Source of the DNA: Gemmataceae bacterium
GTDB taxonomy: Bacteria; Planctomycetota; Planctomycetia; Gemmatales; Gemmataceae
Length of the DNA: 64,000 nucleotides
Direction: 5' to 3'
Assembly: GCA_025055795.1 (NCBI GenBank)
Contig: JANWVV010000014.1
Coordinates: 1 to 64,000, forward strand
This document shows, in pieces, positions 1-8,493 of the stretch (position 1 is the stretch's first letter; each line of letters starts with the position of its first letter). Under the pieces are notes generated by a model. It was not told where the DNA came from and ran no database searches. It saw only the letters and a program-made list of their open reading frames with translations. The translations under genes were made by a program, and so were the position numbers.

Positions 1-412
1 ATGAAGAGAAGCAGGTTCTTACAATTATCATATCACTGCCAAGCGGTGACGCCCATCTGGTTCCACACCGGCTTGCATCTTTTGCGCGGTTTAATCTGGC
101 GTCGCCCCGTAGTCTGCCAACGCTGACGCGGGCTAGACGCCTACCTGGCTTCCCTCATGAAAGTGGGGGGTGCGAGTCCCATACTACTAACTTGCATTCT
201 AGCAACCCTGCCAAGGGGCATGCAACTATCTTTACTCCGGAAAAAGTATGACCTTGCAATTTTTCATAATTATCCGGACTGGACTTTTTCATAATTATCC
301 GGACTGGACTACCAACGGCTGGTAGCTTGCAAACAAAAAGACGCTGCGTGGACCTGCGGCGAGCCAATTACCCGGTCAGCTATTAACTTGACCCGGCTGT
401 CGCGGGGTGTGG
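1..412. other. Gene-free left edge
   Basis: No convincing gene is visible. Short open frames here lack a ribosome binding site and resemble no family I know. The stretch is AT-richer than the neighbouring phoH and carries a perfect tandem 25-bp duplication, listed separately. The end of a gene outside the window cannot be excluded for the first bases. Confidence 0.5.
260..309. repeat. Perfect tandem 25-bp direct repeat
   Basis: Positions 260-284 and 285-309 are identical 25-bp units, each starting TTTTTCATAATTATCC and ending GGACTGGAC. Two adjacent copies with no mismatch point to a recent slippage duplication or a doubled binding site. It lies downstream of phoH, which ends at 413 on the minus strand. 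Confidence 0.9.
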
Positions 413-1378
413 TTAACCGCCAGGGCGTTTGCCTTTAGGCAGAGGCTCTTCGTAGGCCTTTACTATGCGTGTCACCAACGGATTGCGGATGATGTCGGAT
501 TCGTCCAGATAAACGATGGCCACTCCCTCGACGTCACGCAAGCGTTGGACGGCGTCTTCCAGGCCACTTTTGATGCTACGGGGCAGGTCTGTTTGTGTCA
601 GATCGCCAGTGACAACGATTTTGGAATTGATTCCCAGGCGGGTGAGAAACATTTTCATCTGAGCCGGTGTGGCGTTTTGGCCCTCGTCCAGAATAATGAC
701 TGCATTGTTCAAGGTGCGACCACGCATGTAAGCTAGGGGCAGGATTTCGATGATGTCGTTGTCCATGTAACGTTTGACGGTTTCGGCATCCATGATTTCG
801 TTAAGGGCGTCGAAGAGCGGACGCAGATAAGGGTTGACTTTGGCTACCAGGTCGCCGGGGAGAAAGCCAAGGCGTTCGCCCGCCTCAACGGCTGGACGCA
901 CCAGCACGATTTTGCGGACCTGACCACTGCGGAGCAGGCCGACGGCCCACCCCACGGCCAGGTAAGTTTTACCCGTGCCAGCTGGTCCGACACACAGGAC
1001 CACATCGTGGGTCCGCAAGGCCTGGACGTAGCGGCCCTGACCATCGGTGCGTGCCCGCAAGCCACGCCCCGATTCCATCAGGGTCAGATGGCCAGAGGCC
1101 TCGCCTGCCCCGCTGACAACGTCCAGGACGGTGCGAACGTCCTCGGCCTGTAACCGGCCCCGACGCCGCAGCAGTTGCCGGAGTTGTTGCACGGCCCGTT
1201 CGGCCTTGTCAACGGCCTCGGTCGGCCCTTCGATCTGCAGCAGGTCGCCTCGGGCCACTACCTTGACCCCCAGTGCGTCACGCAGGGTACGCAAGTAAGA
1301 ATCACGCGGCCCGAACAGCAGCACCGCCTCGTCCCGGCTGTCCAGCGTAATGGTGTGGCTTACCACAGCGTCGTTCAT
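413..1378 (-). CDS. phoH: PhoH family ATPase (PhoH-like protein)
   Basis: Cytoplasmic P-loop ATPase of the PhoH/YbeZ family, usually linked to RNA metabolism and ribosome maturation. With the start at 1378 the protein has 321 residues, typical for the family. An N-terminal KH-like segment (about 10-70) precedes the ATPase domain: Walker A GPAGTGKT at 131-138, Walker B VIILDEGQN at 227-235, and the sensor-like VVTGDLTQTDL at 255-265. The frame is open upstream to 1525, but the first 49 codons add nothing family-like. The ATG at 1378 has a GAGAGG about 9 bases upstream, so I chose it. The usual partner ybeY does not follow; the downstream side is gene-free. Function is secure at family level, while the exact cellular role is not readable from sequence. 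Confidence 0.93.
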   Translation of the reverse strand: MNDAVVSHTITLDSRDEAVLLFGPRDSYLRTLRDALGVKVVARGDLLQIEGPTEAVDKAERAVQQLRQLLRRRGRLQAEDVRTVLDVVSGAGEASGHLTLMESGRGLRARTDGQGRYVQALRTHDVVLCVGPAGTGKTYLAVGWAVGLLRSGQVRKIVLVRPAVEAGERLGFLPGDLVAKVNPYLRPLFDALNEIMDAETVKRYMDNDIIEILPLAYMRGRTLNNAVIILDEGQNATPAQMKMFLTRLGINSKIVVTGDLTQTDLPRSIKSGLEDAVQRLRDVEGVAIVYLDESDIIRNPLVTRIVKAYEEPLPKGKRPGG

Positions 1379-1622
1379 GATGCGGCGACCTCTCTGTCCT
1401 CCGGATGCCGAATTGTCACTGCTTAGTCCCGCCCAATCAAACCTACACTCGCCTTTTATGTATGAGTTTGTCTCTGCAACAGGGATCATTCCCGCAATTT
1501 CCGCGATTGTCGCTCCGATTGTCACTGGTAGGCTTGGTTTCAGGGGTTGTTCGATCCAACCGATCGCGCCCCTCGTTCACTTTTGCTAAGCATGTTTCGC
1601 TAAGGCCCGGCCTTTGCGCAAG

Positions 1623-2525
1623 CTAGCTCAGGCTAGTGGAAGCGTGTCGTACCAGCCACCACAGGTAGACCACCGGTGCCGCGAATATCAGCGAGTCGAT
1701 CAGATCCAGCAATCCTCCAAAACCCGGGAGTAAGGCTGCGGCGTCTTTGGCGTGGCAATCGCGTTTCAGCAGGGATTCAGCCAGGTCGCCGAGCATGCCG
1801 GCAGTGCCCACCAGCAAGCCGAAGATTACCGCTTCAGCTGCTCCGTCGGGAAACAACAACGGCTGCCATCCGTAGAGGGCCAACGCGGCAGCGACGCCCC
1901 CGGCCAGTCCGCCTGCCGCTCCTTCCCAGGTTTTTTGGGGGCTTAAAACCGGAGCCATGGGTGTTCGGCCCCATAAAGTGCCCGTGAAATAGGCGGCGAT
2001 GTCGTTGGCCTTGGGTACAGCGATAGCGGCGGCCAGCCAGACCAGCCCGGCAGCCCCCCCAGACTCCACTGGCAGAAAACGGAGCTGCAGGAAAAATGAA
2101 CCAAGCAATCCCAAATAAGTGAGAATGAAGGCCCAAACAGCCAGACGCGGCAACGCGATGCCCCCATGAGGGTACCAGGCCATCTCCCACAGGAACGCCA
2201 CAATAAAGCATACGCAATAGACAAGTCCCAAGGCGGGCCAGAATAACAGGGGTTGTCCCGGAGCAGGGGCAGATAGCCAGGAGTAGGCGGCCACGGGCCA
2301 CCAGTTGGCGGCCCAGCAGGCCGTCAGACCTAAATACAGCATTAGCAAGGGCGGACGATGGGCAGCATCAAGCAGATGCCACAATTCATAAGCAGCCCGC
2401 CATTGGACCACTAAAATGGTGATTCCTAATAAGGGGAACCAGGGAGCCAGAAAGGTGTCGGCATACAGCATAGCGGCGGCCGCCACGGCCAGAGCCGTTC
2501 CTATCAGCACACGCGTCCGAATCAT
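1623..2525 (-). CDS. cdsA: Phosphatidate cytidylyltransferase (CDP-diglyceride synthase)
   Basis: Integral membrane enzyme that makes CDP-diacylglycerol from phosphatidic acid and CTP, the branch point of phospholipid synthesis. The 300 residues form a run of hydrophobic helices. The C-terminal signature lies at about 251-278 (SLLKR, then KDAAALLPGFGG and LLDLIDS). It matches the CdsA pattern, with Phe for the common His in PGHGG and Leu for Arg in the DR pair. Its ATG overlaps the stop of uppS in an ATGA, so the two are translationally coupled: uppS first, cdsA second. In many bacteria dxr and rseP follow directly; here that pair lies about 44 kb away. Confidence 0.93.
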   Translation of the reverse strand: MIRTRVLIGTALAVAAAAMLYADTFLAPWFPLLGITILVVQWRAAYELWHLLDAAHRPPLLMLYLGLTACWAANWWPVAAYSWLSAPAPGQPLLFWPALGLVYCVCFIVAFLWEMAWYPHGGIALPRLAVWAFILTYLGLLGSFFLQLRFLPVESGGAAGLVWLAAAIAVPKANDIAAYFTGTLWGRTPMAPVLSPQKTWEGAAGGLAGGVAAALALYGWQPLLFPDGAAEAVIFGLLVGTAGMLGDLAESLLKRDCHAKDAAALLPGFGGLLDLIDSLIFAAPVVYLWWLVRHASTSLS

Positions 2526-3316
2526 GCGTAGGTGTCGGCCTCCGCTCCCAGACCTCCAAAACGTCGTTCCCGCCGGGCATAGTCCCGCAAAGCGGCGTGA
2601 AACAAGGCCGCATCAAACTCCGGCCAGTAATGCGGAGTTACCCACAGCTCCGCATAGGAAATCTGCCACAACAGAAAGTTGCTCACACGCATTTCGCCGG
2701 CTGTACGAATCAGCAGGTCGGGGTCAGGCATGCCGGCCGTGTAAAGACGGGCCGCTAAAGCGGCTTCGTCGACCTCCTCGGGACGCATCTGGCCGCTGGC
2801 CACGGCCTGCGCCAACGAGCGGACGGCGTCGACAATCTCTGCTCGGCTACCGTAATTGAGCGCCAGACACAGCGTCAGACCATTGTTATGAGCCGTGGCG
2901 GCCACATTCTCCTCGATCGCTGCCACTACCTCTGGCGGTAACCCCTCCCGGCGACCGATTACCTTCAACCGGATGTTATTTTCCTGAATCCGCGGACGTT
3001 CTTCACGCAGATACCGTTGCAACAGAATCATTAAAAAGTCGATTTCCTGGCGTGGACGCTTCCAATTCTCCGAACTCAGGCAATAGAGCGTCAAGTAGGG
3101 AATGGCCAAGCGACAACATTCTTCGACCACTCGCGCTACCGCCTGAGCCCCCTGGGCATGCCCTTCGGTCCGCTCTTTACCCCGGCTCCGGGCCCAACGC
3201 CCATTGCCGTCCATAATGATGGCCACATGCCGGGGCAACCGCTGCCCATCCAGCCCCACAGAGGCCGCATAAGCCGATGCATCGGTGGCCGGATCGATCA
3301 TCCCTGTACCAGTCAC
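2522..3316 (-). CDS. uppS: Isoprenyl transferase (undecaprenyl diphosphate synthase)
   Basis: Cis-prenyltransferase that condenses farnesyl diphosphate with isopentenyl diphosphates to give the C55 carrier lipid used for cell-wall and O-antigen export. The 264 residues include the substrate motif HVAIIMDGNGRWA at about 30-42, with catalytic Asp36. C-terminal motifs are IRTAGEMRVSNFLLWQ and YAELWVTPHYWPEFD, where the family usually has IRTSGE-RLSNFLLWQ. The first 25 residues are poorly conserved, so a later start is possible, though no other Met precedes the motif except Met6. It is the first gene of the uppS-cdsA pair. Confidence 0.93.
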   Translation of the reverse strand: MTGTGMIDPATDASAYAASVGLDGQRLPRHVAIIMDGNGRWARSRGKERTEGHAQGAQAVARVVEECCRLAIPYLTLYCLSSENWKRPRQEIDFLMILLQRYLREERPRIQENNIRLKVIGRREGLPPEVVAAIEENVAATAHNNGLTLCLALNYGSRAEIVDAVRSLAQAVASGQMRPEEVDEAALAARLYTAGMPDPDLLIRTAGEMRVSNFLLWQISYAELWVTPHYWPEFDAALFHAALRDYARRERRFGGLGAEADTYA

Positions 3317-3744
3317 GCTGGACCGTCGCCTCGCTTCTAAACTTACCAGGGTGCCACTGCTAGACCTGAACCTACGCCCCTGCCTCGGAAACGCCTACCC
3401 GATTACTTCGGGAACCGCCCATACCATTTACCATTATAACAAAAGGCAAGATGATACGATACAAAGTTTCCATATATACGCATATTCATCCAGCCGCAGA
3501 TTGTCTTCTGATACAGTGCTTCCCGTATGATCGTGATGATACATGTGCGGTTTCCCGTTGGGTATCCCTTTTGCCACCCAAGGGGTAGGAACAGACCTTA
3601 TCCCTGACCCTGTTTCTGGGTACCTTGCATGAACGTTTCGATAAGGTGTCGTCGCCTTGCACCGGCGGAGGCAAAGTCTCAGCCTGGAAAAGTAATGCCG
3701 GGGTGAGACGTTACAATACATTCCAATTAATGGTTCACCAGAAG
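3317..3744. other. Intergenic region between uppS and purA
   Basis: This 428-bp stretch separates the end of purA from the start of uppS, both on the minus strand. It holds only short frames without ribosome binding sites, and I recognise no RNA gene. It presumably includes the promoter of uppS-cdsA, but no clear -35/-10 pair stands out. Confidence 0.4.
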
Positions 3745-5046
3745 CTAGTTGAGGCGAATTGTTTGTTCGCGATCTGGCCCGACCGAGATGACGGAGACGG
3801 GCAGACCAACCAGTTCCGCGATGCGATCAACGTAGCGTCGGGCCGCCGCGGGCAGGTCGTGCAGCCGCCGGGCTGTGCTGATGTCCTGGTCCCATCCAGG
3901 TAAGGTTTCATAGATGGGTCGGCAGCGTTCCAATTCGTAGGCATCGCTGGGGAAATGCACGGTGCGTTCCCCAGCTCGTTCATAAGCGACACAGATCTTT
4001 AGCTCCGGTAAGCCACTGAGCACATCCAGGAGCATAATGGTGATTTCGTCGGCACCTGCCAAAGCGGCAGTGTAGCGAACAGCAACGGCATCGAACCATC
4101 CACAGCGGCGGGGCCGTCCGGTCACGGTGCCATACTCCTTGCCCGCCCGTCGGATCCGTTCGCCGTAACCATTGGGACCATCATCCAATTCGGTGGGAAA
4201 TGGGCCCTGGCCGACGCGGGTGGTGTAGGCCTTGACGACACCGATGATTCGGGTCACGTGCCGGGCCGGCAAGCCTGAGCCACTCCAGATGCCCGCCGGC
4301 AGACTGCTGGAACTGGTCACATACGGGTAAGTACCGTGGTCGACGTCCAGCAAGCTGCCCTGGGCCGCTTCGAAGAGGATACGCTTGCCCTGACGGGCCG
4401 CCTCCTGCAGGAGTCGGCAGGTGTCGGCCACAAACGGCTTCATCCGCTCGGCGTACCCCAAATACTCATCCGCTAAAGCCTGGGCATCGAAGGGACGGAA
4501 ACTGGGGGCATGGCCATTGGCAATAGCGCTCAGTAGTCGGTTTTTGAAAGGCACGATGCGTTCCAGACGTTCCCGGAAGTGGACAGGGTGATACAGCTCG
4601 CCGATTCGGATGCCACAGCGTCGCCCCACTTTATCCTGATAGCACGGGCCAATTCCCCGTCCCGTGGTGCCGATTTTGCCTTCGTTACCGCTTTCGGCCA
4701 GTCGGTCTTCCTCGATGTGATAAGGGAAAATCACATGGGCATGGTCGCTCAACACCAGGGTCCGGGTCAAGTCAAACCCCGACCGTTGCAATTGCTCCAC
4801 TTCTTCCAGAAAGCGCGGGGGATACACTACCACGCCGTTGCCGATCACCGAGGTGACTTGCGGCCGGATCACACCGCTGGGCAATAGCGAAAGTTTAAAC
4901 GTTCGTCCGCCGACCACCACGGTATGGCCGGCATTGGCACCACCGTTATACCGTACCACATAGTCGAATTGGTCACTAAGCAGATCAACAATTTTCCCTT
5001 TGGCCTCATCGCCCCATTGCAGACCCACAACGCACGTTGCCGTCAT
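3745..5046 (-). CDS. purA: Adenylosuccinate synthetase
   Basis: GTP-dependent ligase joining IMP and aspartate to adenylosuccinate, the first committed step to AMP; purB, also in this window, does the next step. With the ATG at 5046 the protein has 433 residues, normal for the family, and starts directly with the P-loop segment VVGLQWGDEAKGK. An in-frame start at 5148 would add 34 residues without family similarity. The NGGANAGHTVVV segment carries the conserved His. The phosphate loop reads GDEAKGK where most PurA proteins have GDEGKGK. Other conserved blocks, such as TTGRGIGPCYQDK and VTGRPRRCGWFD, are present, so the enzyme looks intact. Confidence 0.95.
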   Translation of the reverse strand: MTATCVVGLQWGDEAKGKIVDLLSDQFDYVVRYNGGANAGHTVVVGGRTFKLSLLPSGVIRPQVTSVIGNGVVVYPPRFLEEVEQLQRSGFDLTRTLVLSDHAHVIFPYHIEEDRLAESGNEGKIGTTGRGIGPCYQDKVGRRCGIRIGELYHPVHFRERLERIVPFKNRLLSAIANGHAPSFRPFDAQALADEYLGYAERMKPFVADTCRLLQEAARQGKRILFEAAQGSLLDVDHGTYPYVTSSSSLPAGIWSGSGLPARHVTRIIGVVKAYTTRVGQGPFPTELDDGPNGYGERIRRAGKEYGTVTGRPRRCGWFDAVAVRYTAALAGADEITIMLLDVLSGLPELKICVAYERAGERTVHFPSDAYELERCRPIYETLPGWDQDISTARRLHDLPAAARRYVDRIAELVGLPVSVISVGPDREQTIRLN

Positions 5047-5417
5047 GTTCCACCCGTGCCGCCCCGCTGAATTATCTTGCGTCAGAATGCCCCTCCTAAG
5101 CCCGTCTACCACAAAAACATCCGGGCCCAACTGGAATCCCGGGACCATCCGTGACTACCCCGATACACGCTAGTCGCCTGCCACAGGGCCGTCAAGGGGT
5201 TCGTTCACCCCTTGCCGAAGGAAGCGGAGCATCTTATCTTGATTTATCCAGCCTACGACTCTGGGTGGGCATGTTCCCACTATATTGCAGGACATCGGCA
5301 TTCAGTGATCCTAAGGTGTAGGTGATGACCTCCCGCAAGGTACCCGGATTGCCTGATGCATCCGCTAGTGGTTTGCTAATAGTTGGTATTGCGTGCTGAA
5401 AAGAGTGGGGGAACCTT
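5047..5417. other. Divergent intergenic region upstream of purA
   Basis: The region lies between the minus-strand purA and the plus-strand small basic peptide gene, so it should hold two divergent promoters. The only distinct structure is the perfect hairpin listed at 5193-5214. No further gene is visible. Confidence 0.4.
5193..5214. repeat. Inverted repeat, 8-bp perfect stem
   Basis: CAAGGGGT and ACCCCTTG flank the 6-base loop TCGTTC. There is no T-tract on either side, so an intrinsic terminator is unlikely. It lies about 150 bp upstream of the purA start, where an operator or an mRNA leader structure would fit, but no family is recognisable. Confidence 0.55.
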
Positions 5418-5507
5418 ATGGGTGCGCGACGTCGTGGAAATGGCCGCCGGAAAGTGGGGCGTAAAAAGCGTCGGATGCGCTCGCGGATCCGCCATCGTAA
5501 GAAGTGA
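5418..5507 (+). CDS. 29-residue very basic peptide, ribosomal THX/COX24-like
   Basis: ATG at 5418, stop TGA at 5505-5507. The peptide begins MGARRRGNGRRKVGRKK and continues RRMRSRIRHRKK; about half of its residues are Arg or Lys. A purine-rich GAGTGGGGGAA precedes the ATG at ribosome-binding distance. The pattern of a short Gly/Arg head and a KKRRM-x-RxRHRKK tail recalls tiny ribosome-associated proteins, either the AURKAIP1/COX24-type domain (KRR-KM-KH--KK) or bTHX. I infer a ribosomal or RNA-binding role. The gene stands alone between purA and ruvB. A peptide this short could still be chance, so the call is moderate. Confidence 0.5.
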   Translation: MGARRRGNGRRKVGRKKRRMRSRIRHRKK

Positions 5508-6077
5508 CCTTTGGGCGTATCAATTCCTCTCTCGTTGGTCTTTCCCTACAAACCAATAGACCCGTCTTAAAATATGCTTCCGCTTTTCGTTGTTCGTTCG
5601 TTATCCTCACCACAGTGTGAGAGCATGACCTGGGTCATCTTCATGTAATTAATCCGTGTGGAAGAATGCTGCGCGATTCGACTACCGACCTTAACATCGG
5701 TTCAGGTGATCATTTACAATCGCATACAGAAGTCGCAGCGAGTATCCCGCCTTGTGTTCACGGTTGGTTTGGTGGTAAACCGCTGCTTGAGGAACATGTG
5801 AAGACTGGAGGGGGCTCTGCAGTACGATGGCGATTATTACTTTGTTCCTGGACGGCCCAGAGATGTTGACATAGTAATCATGCCTCTTCACGTTCAGACG
5901 GGATACCACTGTTTGCAGCGGAGTGTGAGGTTAGAGGCGGATATGAAGGTGGCAGTAGGCATTCTGTTTGTTGGTTCGCGTGTGATTGGCAGGGTTGTAC
6001 CGTAATTCGGCAGCTGCGGAAGCTGGGGATGGGGGCGAGCCGAAGGTGAACGGGCAGTGGGCAAATGAGGAGCAAAT
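5508..6077. other. Intergenic region upstream of ruvB
   Basis: A 570-bp AT-richer stretch. Overlapping short frames occur on both strands but none has a convincing start site or a recognisable protein. The ruvB promoter should lie here. Confidence 0.4.
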
Positions 6078-7226
6078 ATGGCTCGGGAACGAGTTTTGGG
6101 AGCAGGGAGTGGTCGCGGTGGAGGTACTGAGTCCGAGGGACGTCGGGGTGCGACGGCCAGCGGAAGTGTCGGTGTCGCCGGGAGCGATGAAGAAAGTCGA
6201 CGCCGAGATGCAGCCTTGCGGCCCAAATGGTTACGTGAAGTCATCGGCCAGCGCAAAGTGGCAGAACGCCTGGCGGTCGCCGTGGCTGCGGCCAAAAAAC
6301 TGGGTGAACCCCTCGGCCACATCCTGTTCGACGGACCACCGGGACTGGGCAAGACGACCTTCGCCACCGTGCTACCCAATGAACTAGGCACCTCGATTCA
6401 GATGACAAGCGGGCCGGCCCTGAGCAAACCGGCAGACCTGCTCCCGTTTCTGACCAATCTCGAGGAAGGGGGCATCCTGTTCATCGATGAGATTCATCGC
6501 CTGCCCCGCGTGGTTGAGGAGTTCCTCTACCCAGCCATGGAAGACTACCGCATCGACATCGTCCTGGGCGAAGGCCTGCATGCCCGAACGATCACCATGC
6601 GGTTGAAGCGGTTCACTTTGATCGGGGCCACCACCCGCAGCGGGCTGCTCTCCGGACCGATGCGCGATCGCTTCAAAATGCATGAACATCTGGAATTTTA
6701 CAGCGTTGAGGAGCTCGCCCAGATCATTCGTGTAAATGCCGCCAAGCTGCAAACAACTATCACACCGGAGGCAGCCGAGGAACTGGCCCGCCGCAGTCGG
6801 GGTACCCCCCGCATTGCCAACGCCCGCTTGTACTGGGCACGCAGCTATGCCGCTGCCTGCCACCAGGGGATCATCACAGCGGAAGTGGCCCGTGCCGCTT
6901 TGGACATGGCCGAGGTGGACCGCGAAGGGCTGGATAAAAACGACCGCCGCTACCTGGAAACGCTCATCGACCTGTTTGGCGGCGGCCCCACCGGCGTGGA
7001 AGCACTCGCGGCTACCCTCAACCTGGCAGCCGATACACTGGCTGATGAAATCGAGCCGTACCTGTTGCGGGAGCAATACATCATCCGTTCGCCTCGTGGC
7101 CGGATTGCCACCCCCCGCGCCTTCGCCGCCTTGGGCAAGACGCCCCCCGTCTCTTCTGGCCGCAACACCTTACTTTTCGATACTGAGCCAACCACCCCCC
7201 CAGCCGGAAACTCGAAATCGCCATAA
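6078..7226 (+). CDS. ruvB: Holliday junction branch migration DNA helicase RuvB
   Basis: Hexameric AAA+ motor that drives branch migration with RuvA. The 382 residues are longer than the usual 330-350 because of a Gly/Ser/Arg-rich N-terminal extension of about 47 residues. The family core begins at LRPKWLREVIGQ. Walker A is GPPGLGKT at 86-93, Walker B LFIDEIHR, and sensor 1 GATTRSGLLSGPMRDRF includes the arginine finger. A C-terminal winged helix ends the fold (YLLREQYIIRSPRGRIATPRAF). GAGGAG lies six bases before the ATG, which supports the long form. ruvA and ruvC are not adjacent. RuvB stands alone, with about 570 bp upstream and 725 bp downstream free of recognisable genes apart from the basic peptide gene. 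Confidence 0.95.
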   Translation: MARERVLGAGSGRGGGTESEGRRGATASGSVGVAGSDEESRRRDAALRPKWLREVIGQRKVAERLAVAVAAAKKLGEPLGHILFDGPPGLGKTTFATVLPNELGTSIQMTSGPALSKPADLLPFLTNLEEGGILFIDEIHRLPRVVEEFLYPAMEDYRIDIVLGEGLHARTITMRLKRFTLIGATTRSGLLSGPMRDRFKMHEHLEFYSVEELAQIIRVNAAKLQTTITPEAAEELARRSRGTPRIANARLYWARSYAAACHQGIITAEVARAALDMAEVDREGLDKNDRRYLETLIDLFGGGPTGVEALAATLNLAADTLADEIEPYLLREQYIIRSPRGRIATPRAFAALGKTPPVSSGRNTLLFDTEPTTPPAGNSKSP

Positions 7227-7951
7227 CAGTTCTGACTTGCTCAATACTTGGGCGGACCAGCTAGGCTGATTGGTTCGGAGAGGACCGGCTTGTCTGGCAC
7301 GAGTGTCGTCCGGCGTGCCAACCCGTTCAACTAGAGCCTACGCACAGGGGGTGAGGGATAGGAACGCCTCATAAGCGCTTTCCGAAAGCTACTTGTGTCT
7401 TCTACAATTCATGCTAAATTTCCGCTTTGCAATAAGCGACCCCCACGTCGTTCAAGCCTGTATACTATCGCGAGTAAAAAGCTACGGGCAAGGTCATAGT
7501 TTGCTGTCAATTCTGCTTATTAGACTCATTTATCAGTCGCAACAGATCATTACCAATAGGAGGCTAGTCCATTCTCTCGGCTTGCGTGTTATAAACAAAC
7601 CTTGGAGGTAAATCATACCACATCGAAGTTGCACGAGGTCAACTTTGTCTAACAGTCACTTGTTAGTGCACGTCTGAAAGTCGTAACTAATAATGTATTA
7701 ATAGATACCATAGTGTGAGTGTGCGTAAGCAGGTTGCCGCACATGAGAGGGCGATTTAACAGTGGAAGAGCACTGGATGGCGTGTATCCATCCGCATTAC
7801 GCAACCGATGCGGCTCGGCTTGCTAGTTGGTAGTGGAATCTCGCTAAGTTCAAGTAGAAGAGACAAAGTAGTAATCAAAGAAAAAAACATAAGAGCCATG
7901 CTGTTTCCAGCATGGTGAGATCGCAGGTGAGAGGAGATGGTGTGGAGATGA
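7227..7951. other. Gene-free region between ruvB and a small DNA-binding-protein gene
   Basis: This 725-bp AT-rich stretch lies between convergent genes. The largest frame (7393-7611, plus strand) lacks a ribosome binding site and any family resemblance. The only supported element is the terminator near 7881-7915. Confidence 0.4.
7881..7915 (-). terminator. Intrinsic terminator of the 7952-8260 gene
   Basis: On the minus strand, CCATGCTG and CAGCATGG form a perfect 8-bp stem around a 4-base loop (7896-7915). Eight bases later comes a run of seven T residues (7881-7887). It lies 36 bp beyond the stop of the small gene at 7952. Confidence 0.7.
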
Positions 7952-8260
7952 TCAGGCTAGCACATCAACAAGCCGCTTCACCTGATCGGCACCAAGGCGT
8001 TTGATCAGGTTGCGGACAGTTTCCAGGTCCTCGATTTGCGGTAGGCGGCGTCCGCCACCACTCTGCCGTTTGATCTGTGATTTGTAGTTGCTGATCAGAT
8101 TAGTGGGTAGTTCGTGGTGGAACTCCTGCAAGATGTATTCCTGCAATTCGGCTGGTTTGGCCTCTGGACCTTTGGCTTGCATCGCCAAACGCACCATTTG
8201 CATCTGACTGATGCTACGCTTCTCCGCACTTTCAACCACCTTTTCTGCCTTCTTAGCCAT
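7952..8260 (-). CDS. Small putative winged-helix DNA-binding protein
   Basis: A 102-residue protein with a Lys/Ala-rich head (MAKKAEKVVESAEKR). Its central segment (about 17-66) has the spacing of a helix-turn-helix or winged helix: VRLAMQAKGPEAKPAELQEY, then ELPTNLISNYKSQIKR. The amphipathic C-terminal helix is ETVRNLIKRLGADQVKRLVD. Similar short proteins with an -ISNYKSQ- recognition-like segment are, from memory, common in Planctomycetes and unnamed. A GAGGTG seven bases before the ATG at 8260 fixes the start; a Met three codons upstream lacks such support. The gene stands alone with its own terminator, as expected for a chromatin or regulatory protein. DNA binding is inference. Confidence 0.75.
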   Translation of the reverse strand: MAKKAEKVVESAEKRSISQMQMVRLAMQAKGPEAKPAELQEYILQEFHHELPTNLISNYKSQIKRQSGGGRRLPQIEDLETVRNLIKRLGADQVKRLVDVLA

Positions 8261-8493
8261 AAGTAACACCTCACATGGTGTAAGTAGAAAGATACAGATA
8301 GAACGTTCAGCCTCAGCAGGACAAGACTGTCATGACAAAACGTCACCGCTACCTGACTGAAGCCTTTTACTTACCAAACATTATATATCACATAGCACAG
8401 AAATGGGAAGAGACTATGCGCATTTTTGGTCGTCATTATGATTATGAAGGGGAGATGAATCGCTATGTTTATCGTTTGTGGAGAGATTGATGG

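Noticed and set aside
160..230. tRNA-like T-loop (GTGCGAGTCCC)
   Set aside because: The stem does not pair properly and no acceptor or anticodon arm fits around it.
155..367. Minus-strand 70-codon frame across the tandem repeat
   Set aside because: It only exists because the repeat extends the frame; no ribosome binding site and no family resemblance.
1379..1525. Longer phoH start
   Set aside because: The extra residues do not match the family, and the downstream ATG has the better ribosome binding site.
6384..7076. Long open frame antisense to ruvB
   Set aside because: Shadow of the strongly biased ruvB codons; no family match, and ruvB itself is certain.
7393..7611. 72-codon frame in the gap after ruvB
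   Set aside because: Starts in AT-rich DNA without a ribosome binding site; peptide not protein-like.
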